Source of the DNA: Actinomycetota bacterium
GTDB taxonomy: Bacteria; Actinomycetota; Actinomycetes; S36-B12; UBA5976
Assembly: GCA_009923375.1 (NCBI GenBank)
Contig: RFTO01000053.1
Span: 1 to 7,397, forward strand
Direction of reading: 5' to 3'
Length of the DNA stretch: 7,397 nt
The notes under the pieces were generated by a model that worked only from the letters and a program-made list of their open reading frames with translations, had not been told where the DNA came from and made no database searches. The position numbers and the translations under genes are program-made. Below are positions 1-5,573 of this stretch, piece after piece. Within the stretch, counting starts at the first letter, position 1. Each line of letters opens with the position of its first letter.

Positions 1-60
1 CTTCACAGCAGGCTTCACAGCAGGCTTCACAGCAGGCTTCACAGCAGGCTTCACAGCAGC
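1..60. repeat. 12-bp tandem repeat inside the Lys/Ala/Pro-rich gene
   Basis: Five head-to-tail copies of CTTCACAGCAGG lie at 1-12, 13-24, 25-36, 37-48 and 49-60. The first four are identical and the fifth ends in C. On the coding (minus) strand each unit encodes one PAVK tetrapeptide and keeps the frame. The array touches the left edge, so the true copy number is unknown. Identical codons, rather than just identical amino acids, suggest recent expansion by slippage. Confidence 0.95.
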
Positions 61-228
61 TTTCGACACAACCTTCTTCGCCACAGGCTTAGCAGCAGGC
101 TTGGTTGCAGACTTAGCAGGAGCCTTCTTTGCAGCAGGCTTCACAGCAGCTTTTGACACAACCTTCTTCGCCACCGATGTCGCGGGTGTCGTCTTTGATG
201 CGGGCTTCTTCACAGGTGTGGTCGCCAT
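1..228 (-). CDS. Lys/Ala/Pro-rich low-complexity protein, N-terminal 76 residues (runs off left edge)
   Basis: This is the first 76 codons of a minus-strand gene that continues beyond base 1. The ATG at 228-226 is preceded by AAGGAG (241-236) at a 7-nt spacing, so the start is well supported. The protein begins MATTPVKKPASKTTPATSVA and then consists almost only of Lys, Ala, Pro and Val. VAKKVVSKAAVKPA occurs at residues 19-32 and again at 49-62, followed by PAVK tetrapeptides to the edge. Such a basic, disordered tail is expected to bind nucleic acid in the cytoplasm. Two readings fit: a histone H1-like/AlaLysPro-rich protein, or the basic N-terminal extension of a DksA/TraR-type zinc-finger regulator. 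From memory, the latter follows ileS in streptomycetes. The second is attractive because of the neighbourhood, but the decisive C-terminal domain is outside the window. The gene is divergent from ileS. Confidence 0.8.
   Translation of the reverse strand, partial: MATTPVKKPASKTTPATSVAKKVVSKAAVKPAAKKAPAKSATKPAAKPVAKKVVSKAAVKPAVKPAVKPAVKPAVK
42..174. repeat. 43-bp direct repeat with 90-bp period inside the same gene
   Basis: Bases 42-84 and 132-174 match at 42 of 43 positions (the difference is at 64/154). They encode the same stretch, SKAAVKPA preceded by VAKKVV. The spacing of 90 bp is 30 codons, so the duplication preserves the frame. The stretch between them encodes related KPAAKKAPAKS-type sequence, so the gene body looks built by nested duplication. 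Confidence 0.9.
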
Positions 229-313
229 AGCAGTTCTCCTTCGCCTGGCTTCGGTGTGAGCGCGAGGTAGGTCGTGCACCTCATTGTGGACGCTCGCAAC
301 ACGCGTGTGCGCG

Positions 314-342
314 AGAATAGGTCAGCGTCGCCCCCGCGGCAA
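314..342 (-). promoter_or_regulatory. Candidate sigma-70-type promoter for the Lys/Ala/Pro-rich gene
   Basis: On the minus strand, TTGCCG (342-337) and TATTCT (319-314) are separated by exactly 17 bp. Each hexamer matches the consensus at four of six positions. Transcription would start near 307 and leave a leader of about 80 nt before the ATG at 228. This is a pattern match only. I found no equally good promoter on the plus strand for the ileS leader: TATCTT at 379-384 could serve as a -10 box but has no convincing -35. Confidence 0.35.
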
Positions 343-404
343 GCAAGGGCGCGCGATTCGTCATTATTGATGATGTCGTATCTTTGCTCCAGGAACACCG
401 AAGG

Positions 405-604
405 CGACGAATGGGACCGCGATGAGCGGAACATCACCCACGAGCTGCCGGCAGAACAGGGGCTCGCCCCCTTAGTAGATCCGGCGTGGTCCAAGAAAAG
501 TGGTCGACGACTCCCACTCGGGTGGGTCTCGGTGGCAATGAGGGTGGTACCGCGGAGCCGAAAGGCATCGTCCCTCAGATCCCGTCCGATGTCGTATTTG
601 GAGG
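405..604 (+). promoter_or_regulatory. T-box riboswitch (tRNA-Ile sensing, translational type) of ileS
   Basis: This leader RNA senses the charging state of tRNA-Ile and controls ileS. The invariant T-box AGGGTGGTACCGCG is present at 541-554. Its bulge TGGT (545-548) can pair with the ACCA 3' end of uncharged tRNA-Ile. Upstream parts: an ATC triplet at 433-435 is the likely specifier codon for Ile. A Stem II has a closing helix CTT 471-473/AAG 498-500 around an S-turn AGTA (474-477)/GAA (495-497). A Stem III is CCCAC (513-517)/GTGGG (522-526). The leader is short and resembles what I recall of actinobacterial ileS leaders with a truncated Stem I. No U-tract terminator precedes ileS. Instead CCTC (573-576) can pair with GAGG (601-604) in the ileS Shine-Dalgarno, which implies translational control. 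The T-box identity is secure. The 5' boundary, specifier assignment and sequestrator pairing are inferred. Confidence 0.93.
540..576 (+). promoter_or_regulatory. Antisequestrator helix of the ileS T-box
   Basis: GAGGG (540-544) pairs with CCCTC (572-576). A seven-base bulge TGGTACC (545-551) follows, then GCG (552-554) pairs with CGT (569-571, one G-U). A GCC-GAAA-GGC tetraloop hairpin (557-566) caps the structure. This is the canonical two-helix T-box architecture. The CCTC bases of the outer helix are the same ones that could otherwise mask the ileS ribosome binding site, so the two folds are mutually exclusive. Confidence 0.85.
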
Positions 605-610
605 CCACGT

Positions 611-3600
611 ATGTATCGCCACGTTCCCGCTCGCATCTCATTCGCGCAGATGGACCGCGAGATCATCTCGTTCTGGAACGACAACGACATCTTCGAGGCG
701 AGCCTGGCGAAGAACGCCGGCGGACCGCGTTGGGTCTTCTACGAAGGTCCTCCCACCGCAAACGGCAAACCTGGCACCCACCACATCGAAGCTCGTGTGT
801 TCAAAGACGTATTTCCACGGTTTAAGACGATGAAGGGCTGGGATGTCCCTCGCAAAGCCGGCTGGGACTGCCACGGCCTGCCAGTGGAACTCGCCATCGA
901 GAAGGAACTCGGCTTCGCCGGTAAGCCGGACATCGAGAAATACGGAATCGCCGCATTCAACACCAAGTGCCGCGAGTCCGTGCTAGGCCACGTTGACGAG
1001 TTCAAGACCCTGACTGAGCGCGTCGGTTACTGGGTGAACATGGACGACGCCTACTTCACCATGGATTCGAGTTACGTCCAGAGCGTGTGGTGGTCGCTGC
1101 AGCAAGTCTTCAATAAAGGCCTGCTGGTTCAAGACCACCGAGTTACCCCTTACTGCCCCCGCTGCGGCACGGGACTGAGTGATCACGAGCTCGGCCAGCC
1201 TGGCGGTTACGAGACCATTGTTGATGATGCCGTGTACGTGCGGATGCCACTCCTCGATGGTCAGCTAGTTGACCGCTTCCCCGGATTGTGTCTTTTGGTG
1301 TGGACCACGACGCCGTGGACTCTCGTATCGAACACTGCCTGCGCTGTCCATCGCGATCTTGATTACGTCATCGCGACCACATCGCAGGATGCGCGGCCAT
1401 TGGTCATCGCCGCCGATCGCGTTGCCGAGGTGCTCGGCGAGGATCACATCGTCCTTGCGCATGCTCGTGGCGAGGAGTTTGTCGGACTGGTTTACCAACG
1501 CCCACTCGATTGGATCGAATTCCCCGCCAGCGACGCCCCCGTACACACCGTGCTGCACGCAGACTTCGTGACCGCGGATGAGGGCTCCGGCGTAGTGCAC
1601 GAAGCACCTGCCTTTGGAGCCGAGGACCTTGACCTCTGCCGCCGCTACAACCTCCCTGTTGTAAACCCGATTGGTCCCGATGGACGATTCACTGCCGAAG
1701 TACCGACCGTCGGCGGCTTGCTCTTTAAGGAAGCCGATCCCGTCATTGTGGATGCCTTGCGCGAACTGCAGGTGTTGGTGCGTGCCGACCGCTACGAGCA
1801 CTCTTATCCGCACTGCTGGCGTTGTCACACCGCGCTGATGTATTACGCCCAACCATCCTGGTACATCCGCACCACAGCCATCAAGGAAGCCCTGTTACGG
1901 GAGAACGCCAACACGAACTGGCACCCCGGCACCATCCAATGGGGTCGCTATGGCGACTGGCTGCACAACAACGTCGACTGGGCCCTCTCCCGCAACCGCT
2001 ATTGGGGCACGCCTTTGCCGATCTGGCGTTGCGATGCCGGGCACCTCACCTGCATCGGTTCACTTGCCGAACTCGGTGCGTTATCTGGCAAGCAACTCCT
2101 CGAACTCGACCCTCACCGTCCATTCGTCGACGACATCACCTTCGCCTGCCCCGAGTGCGGCGACACCGCCACGCGCGTGCCTGAGGTCATCGACTGCTGG
2201 TATGACTCTGGTTCGATGCCCTTCGCGCAATTTGGCTATCCGCACGAGAATGTTGCGCAGTTCGAGTCGTCCTACCCGGCGAACTTCATCGCCGAGGCGA
2301 TCGATCAAACCCGTGGCTGGTTTTACACCCTCATGGCCGTGGGCACCTTGGTCCACGACCTGTCCGCTTACCGAGATGTGCTGTGCCTGGGTCACCTTGT
2401 TGATGACCAAGGGCGCAAAATGAGCAAGCACCTCGGCAACGTCATTGAGCCGATCGGGTTGCTCGACGAACATGGTGCTGACGCAGTGCGCTGGTTCATG
2501 CTCGCATCAGGCTCTCCCTGGCAAGCGCGCCGAGTCGGTCACCCAGCGATGACCGACATCGTCCGCAGGGTGCTGCTCACCTACTGGAACACTGTCTCAT
2601 TCCACACGCTCTATGCCAACGCAAGCGACTTCACACCGGATGTCGATGTGATTCCTGCGCATCAGCGACAGGTCATGGACCAGTGGTTGCTCGCGGAGAC
2701 GACACGAGTAGCACTCGCGGTGGATGCGGCTATGGAAAATTACGAGACTCAGGCAGCGGGCTCGCTTATCTCAGCGCTGATTGATGACATGTCGAACTGG
2801 TATGTCCGCCGCAGTCGACGCCGATTCTGGGACGGCGACACCGCCGCCTTACAGACCTTGCATGAGTGTTTGAAGACCGTCACGTTGCTGATGGCGCCTT
2901 TCACACCGTTTGTGACCGAACGTGTGTGGCAGGACCTCGTCACCAGCACCGACGCCAATGCACCTGCCTCGATCCACCTCGCCACCTGGCCGGTAATGGA
3001 TGGTGAGGTCGCCAACGGCTATCACAATGAAGATTTGGTTCGCCACATGCGACTCACTCGGACACTTGTTGAGTTGGGTCGCGCTGCGCGAGCTGGTGCA
3101 TCTGTGAAGACTCGACAGCCGCTGGAGACCGCGTTGGTGACCGCGGAGGGATTCGACTCCTTAACTCCCGACCTGCTGCAGCAACTTCGAGATGAACTGA
3201 ATGTGCGTTCCATTGTCGACGGCCGCGGAAGCGGAGACCTGGTTGACCTATCTGTGAAGGGGAACTTCCGAAGCCTCGGGGCGCGTTATGCGAAGCAAAC
3301 TCCCGCCATCGCCGCAGTGATTTCTAACCTTGCAGGAGATGCTCTTACAACGCTCGTCAGTGCAGTCCGCAGCGGCGGTGAAGGCTCAGTGGTGGTTGAC
3401 GGGCAGGAATACAGCATCACGTCGGAGGATCTGCTAATCACCGAGGTTGCGCGGGCTGGTTGGGCAGTGGCCACAGATAGTGGAGTGAGTATCGCTCTGG
3501 ACACCGAGGTGACTCCCGAGTTGCGCAAGCTCGGTCACATGAGAGATGTCGTTCGCGCTTTACAGGAGGGACGTAAAACAGCGGGCTTTGATATCAGCGA

Positions 3601-3787
3601 CCGCATCAACGTGGTTATCCACTCCGCAAATACGGAAGTGGCTGCAGCCTTGCGCGAACATCACGCCTTGATCGCGACGGAAGTCCTTGCCCTTGGGTGG
3701 GAATTCGCAAATGCGGACGTATCGGAAGCGAATGTCGCAGACGATGAGTTGGAGCTCACCGCATTGCTGACGAGAGCGGGCGCCTGA
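611..3787 (+). CDS. ileS: Isoleucyl-tRNA synthetase, type 2 (eukaryote-like)
   Basis: IleRS activates isoleucine with ATP and charges tRNA-Ile in the cytoplasm (EC 6.1.1.5). The 1058-residue product is full length. The class I HIGH signature appears as HHIE (residues 57-60, in GTHHIEAR) and the KMSKS signature as KMSKH (603-607, followed by LGN). The CP1 editing domain shows WTTTPWT (231-237) and GSGVVHEAPAFGAED (from about 325). Cysteine pairs CPRC (182-185), CWRC (402-405) and CPEC (513-516) are typical metal-site knuckles. The anticodon-binding domain carries YVRRSRRRFW (from 731), and a C-terminal extension of type 2 enzymes follows. Type 2 enzymes are generally less sensitive to mupirocin than type 1 (family knowledge). 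The ATG at 611 follows GGAGG (600-604) by six bases and gives the expected MYRHVPAR N-terminus. Expression is probably set by the T-box leader. The gene is convergent with the DUF1905 gene, with 32 bp between their stop codons. Confidence 0.98.
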   Translation: MYRHVPARISFAQMDREIISFWNDNDIFEASLAKNAGGPRWVFYEGPPTANGKPGTHHIEARVFKDVFPRFKTMKGWDVPRKAGWDCHGLPVELAIEKELGFAGKPDIEKYGIAAFNTKCRESVLGHVDEFKTLTERVGYWVNMDDAYFTMDSSYVQSVWWSLQQVFNKGLLVQDHRVTPYCPRCGTGLSDHELGQPGGYETIVDDAVYVRMPLLDGQLVDRFPGLCLLVWTTTPWTLVSNTACAVHRDLDYVIATTSQDARPLVIAADRVAEVLGEDHIVLAHARGEEFVGLVYQRPLDWIEFPASDAPVHTVLHADFVTADEGSGVVHEAPAFGAEDLDLCRRYNLPVVNPIGPDGRFTAEVPTVGGLLFKEADPVIVDALRELQVLVRADRYEHSYPHCWRCHTALMYYAQPSWYIRTTAIKEALLRENANTNWHPGTIQWGRYGDWLHNNVDWALSRNRYWGTPLPIWRCDAGHLTCIGSLAELGALSGKQLLELDPHRPFVDDITFACPECGDTATRVPEVIDCWYDSGSMPFAQFGYPHENVAQFESSYPANFIAEAIDQTRGWFYTLMAVGTLVHDLSAYRDVLCLGHLVDDQGRKMSKHLGNVIEPIGLLDEHGADAVRWFMLASGSPWQARRVGHPAMTDIVRRVLLTYWNTVSFHTLYANASDFTPDVDVIPAHQRQVMDQWLLAETTRVALAVDAAMENYETQAAGSLISALIDDMSNWYVRRSRRRFWDGDTAALQTLHECLKTVTLLMAPFTPFVTERVWQDLVTSTDANAPASIHLATWPVMDGEVANGYHNEDLVRHMRLTRTLVELGRAARAGASVKTRQPLETALVTAEGFDSLTPDLLQQLRDELNVRSIVDGRGSGDLVDLSVKGNFRSLGARYAKQTPAIAAVISNLAGDALTTLVSAVRSGGEGSVVVDGQEYSITSEDLLITEVARAGWAVATDSGVSIALDTEVTPELRKLGHMRDVVRALQEGRKTAGFDISDRINVVIHSANTEVAAALREHHALIATEVLALGWEFANADVSEANVADDELELTALLTRAGA

Positions 3788-3819
3788 GTCTGGCCTAGTT
3801 GTATGCGACGACATCGCTA

Positions 3820-4104
3820 CTAATGAAAATGAACATTCGCGAGGAACTTGGTTCCTACTTCAAGTTCTTCAGCCTTGCGCACCGATGCCTTTAACGGAAT
3901 CAAGTAGATCCCGTCTTTTGGAATTAGGGCTGTCGTAAAAGTTGTTTTTCCGATGACGACTCTTGCTGGAATACATCCCCAGCCATAGCTGAGGTGTCCC
4001 GCCATGAAATTAATCTCGTCACTTTCTTCCTGTGATGCACGAAGAAAGTGAAATGGCTAGGGGCCTCGCCAATACCAAACCTCACCGCTGATGGAGATGC
4101 TCAC
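3820..4104 (-). pseudogene. DUF1905-family gene broken by one in-frame amber codon
   Basis: Read on the minus strand from a GTG at 4104-4102, the frame gives VSISISGEVWYWRGP, then TAG at 4059-4057 (codon 16), then PFHFLRASQEESDEINFMAG. It continues through SYGWGCIPARVVIG, FTTALIPKDGIYLIPLKASV and RKAEELEVG to a TAG stop at 3822-3820. Both sides of the stop match the same small family (DUF1905: WRGPxPFHF, then YGWGxIPV, then the KDG-YL-PLK-VRKAE block), so this is one gene of 94 residues with a nonsense codon. A single C to A change from TCG (Ser) would create it. The 61-residue remnant starting at ATG 4005 lacks the N-terminal strand and has no ribosome binding site. The family's function is unknown. 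The rest of the frame is intact, so the lesion looks recent. A sequencing error or real amber readthrough are the alternatives. The GTG start is a family-based guess. Confidence 0.8.
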
Positions 4105-4289
4105 GACGTGATTTTAGCCCTCATCAAAGACGCACAAACGTTCCGTGACTAGCGGCTGACTAGCGCCTGCAAGGGACCCAGATGCTCTCACTGCAGAGCT
4201 CCACTGCCCCTCGCACAAGTAGCGCACTGGGGTCAGTCAGGATCTAACCTTCGAACTGCGAACTATGAGCCCGATAGGTGATGCGGCTG
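4105..4289. other. Gene-free stretch between divIVA and the DUF1905 gene, with a short tandem repeat
   Basis: I see no coding sequence, RNA gene or convincing terminator here. The only structures are an 11-bp imperfect tandem duplication (GACTAGCGGCT at 4147-4157 and GACTAGCGCCT at 4158-4168) and a weak GCTCT/AGAGC hairpin (4184-4188/4195-4199). Neither is followed by a T-tract on the minus strand, so the end of the division operon transcript is not defined by an obvious intrinsic terminator. Confidence 0.5.
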
Positions 4290-4700
4290 TCAGGACTCGA
4301 TGTCGTTAAGTGCGCTGCTGACGAAATCCTTGAGTCGTGAGCGATAGTCGCGCTCGATCATGGTCAGCTCCGCGATGCGGGCGTTCAGCGCCTCCACCTG
4401 CTGCGCAGCAGTCGAGGTGGCTTCCTCGTTGCGGCGGCGAGCATCCTGCAGCAGCGAGTCAGCCTCGCTACGCGCGTCAGCTAAGAGGGAGTCGGCCGTT
4501 TGTTGCGCCAGCTCGAGAACGTGTGATGCTGAAACACTGGGTTTTGCTTCCTCAAGTTCAGCCACACGTTGCTGAAGTTGACGAAGAGAGGACTCAGTTT
4601 GCTCGAGAAAATCATCCACCTCCGCCAGGGAGTATCCGGCTTTGATACCCCGAACAGTCGTGAATTTCTTCGCAGCGATGTCGTCTGCAGTCACGCTCAT
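4290..4700 (-). CDS. divIVA: DivIVA-domain protein (short Wag31-type)
   Basis: DivIVA proteins bind curved membrane at poles and septa as coiled-coil oligomers; in Actinobacteria (Wag31) they recruit the polar growth machinery. The 136-residue product has the N-terminal membrane-binding DivIVA domain (about residues 1-45) with GYSLAEVDDFLE at 22-33, then a coiled coil. A second coiled coil contains HVLELAQQTADSLLADAR, and the tail is ERDYRSRLKDF, both close to Wag31. It is roughly half the length of Wag31 because the long linker between the two coiled-coil parts is almost absent. The ATG at 4700-4698 follows AGGAG by six bases. An in-frame ATG at 4715 would place that ribosome binding site inside the gene and is not preferred. 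This is the last clear gene of the cluster, 65 bp after yggT. Confidence 0.93.
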   Translation of the reverse strand: MSVTADDIAAKKFTTVRGIKAGYSLAEVDDFLEQTESSLRQLQQRVAELEEAKPSVSASHVLELAQQTADSLLADARSEADSLLQDARRRNEEATSTAAQQVEALNARIAELTMIERDYRSRLKDFVSSALNDIES

Positions 4701-4765
4701 CTCAATCTCCTGCACATTGAAGCATTGCGAAATCCCCGCCTGTTACCCATCTCGCGTCGAACTCG

Positions 4766-5062
4766 TCAGAGGCTGTTAGCGAGCCTGTCAACCAGCGCCT
4801 TCGCCACCTGCAACAGCACGAAGAGTGCCAGTACCGAAATGTCGATGGCAACCGACCCCAACTTCAGCGAGGGAATGAGCCGCCGAGCAGTGCGGACGAG
4901 GGGTTCTGTCACGGTGTACACAATTTCCGCAACCACCAGCACGAACCCACGCGGCTTCCACTGTCGGGAAAACATGCGGATGTACTCAAAGATAATTCTT
5001 GCGATGAGTGCAAAAATCTCAGCCGAGATGAGACCGCTGATAACGCGCAGAATAAGTGCCAT
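4766..5062 (-). CDS. yggT: YggT-family small membrane protein
   Basis: The 98-residue protein has two hydrophobic segments (about residues 3-28 and 72-92) flanking the family signature. That signature is seen here as WKPRGFVLVVAEIVYTVTEP followed by RTARRLIPS, with DISVLALFVLL opening the second segment. YggT/YlmG proteins sit in the cytoplasmic membrane. The family is linked to division or envelope organisation by its conserved place next to sepF, and its chloroplast relatives to nucleoid distribution. No biochemical activity is established. The start is fixed because an in-frame TAA lies two codons upstream of the ATG. The ribosome binding site is weak (GGGA), which may mean coupling to sepF 28 bp upstream. 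Confidence 0.93.
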   Translation of the reverse strand: MALILRVISGLISAEIFALIARIIFEYIRMFSRQWKPRGFVLVVAEIVYTVTEPLVRTARRLIPSLKLGSVAIDISVLALFVLLQVAKALVDRLANSL

Positions 5063-5076
5063 GTCTTATCCCAGCG

Positions 5077-5095
5077 CCTGACGTACGACGTCAGG
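5077..5095. repeat. Perfect inverted repeat spanning the sepF stop codon
   Basis: CCTGACGT (5077-5084) and ACGTCAGG (5088-5095) are exact reverse complements separated by three bases. On the transcript this makes a 7-8 bp hairpin that contains the sepF TGA (5093-5091) and ends 14 nt before the yggT ATG. There is no T-tract, so it is not an ordinary intrinsic terminator. It could tune sepF-yggT coupling or mRNA processing, or be a protein-binding site. Its function is unknown. Confidence 0.7.
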
Positions 5096-5546
5096 ACTGG
5101 TTGAAGAAGCCATCGCTGCGCATCTGGGCGCGCGCCGTCGCGCCAACCTCAACGTGCGCCGGTGACAACAGAAACACCTTGGTGGTGACCCGCTCGATAC
5201 TTCCACTCAGCCCGAAAACCAACCCAGCGGCAAAGTCAACCAAACGCTTGGCATCATCGTCGTCCATGTCTGAAACGTTCATGATGACCGGCACGCCATT
5301 TCGGAACTCCTCGCCGATCCTCTTGGCGCCGTTGTAGTTCAACGGCGTCAAAGTGGTGATGCGAGACATCTCAAAGGAACGCGCCGGAGCGGCAGCAGTC
5401 GTGTGCATCGTCGTCGGAGCCGGAGCAGACACGAGCGTCGGTGAAACGGTCATCGGCGTTTCGACGTCGTAGGCCTCGTCTGCAACCCTCGCAGTGGAAC
5501 CTTCCACCAGGCCGAGGTAGGCAGCGGCATTCTTAAACCAGGTCAT
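5091..5546 (-). CDS. sepF: Cell division protein SepF
   Basis: SepF polymerises, binds membrane through an N-terminal amphipathic helix and tethers the FtsZ ring through the FtsZ C-terminal peptide. In Actinobacteria, which lack FtsA, it is the main membrane anchor. The 151-residue product opens with MTWFKNAAAYLGLVE (the membrane helix). A disordered Ala/Thr/Pro-rich linker follows (about 30-60). The SepF/DUF552 fold comes next, with ITTLTPLNYNGAKRIGEEF and then VSDMDDDDAKRLVDFAAGL and GSIERVTTKVFLLSP. It ends in GFFNQS, the usual actinobacterial terminus. The ATG at 5546 follows AAGGAG (5556-5551) by five bases. The gene lies 27 bp after yggS, and its partner peptide is visible at the end of ftsZ in this window. 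Confidence 0.97.
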   Translation of the reverse strand: MTWFKNAAAYLGLVEGSTARVADEAYDVETPMTVSPTLVSAPAPTTMHTTAAAPARSFEMSRITTLTPLNYNGAKRIGEEFRNGVPVIMNVSDMDDDDAKRLVDFAAGLVFGLSGSIERVTTKVFLLSPAHVEVGATARAQMRSDGFFNQS

Positions 5547-5573
5547 GACATCTCCTTGTCTTTGAACGGCAGG

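Noticed and set aside
299..308. 10-bp palindrome ACACGCGTGT in the divergent intergenic region.
   Set aside because: It is short, of high-GC composition and without a second copy. It overlaps only the presumed 5' leader of the minus-strand gene, so there is no reason to call it an operator.
274..833. Long plus-strand ORFs across the ileS leader and 5' end (274-825, 486-833).
   Set aside because: They run over the T-box structure and the IleRS N-terminus in other frames, have Arg/Ser-rich composition typical of shadow translation of high-GC DNA, and lack recognisable domains.
2417..2431. IleRS KMSKS motif reads KMSKH, apparently a missing key residue.
   Set aside because: KMSKH followed by LGN is normal for actinobacterial and other type 2 IleRS enzymes.
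3788..3819. Possible bidirectional terminator between convergent ileS and the DUF1905 gene.
   Set aside because: No stable hairpin or T-tract is visible in the 32 bp between the stop codons.
4220..4275. On the minus strand this resembles the anticodon arm (CTCATAG) and 3' part of a tRNA-Met, ending near GACCCCA.
   Set aside because: The T-stem does not pair, the anticodon stem has several mismatches or G-U pairs, and no matching 5' half or acceptor strand is present. At most it is a decayed fragment, and I would not annotate it without a tRNA search.
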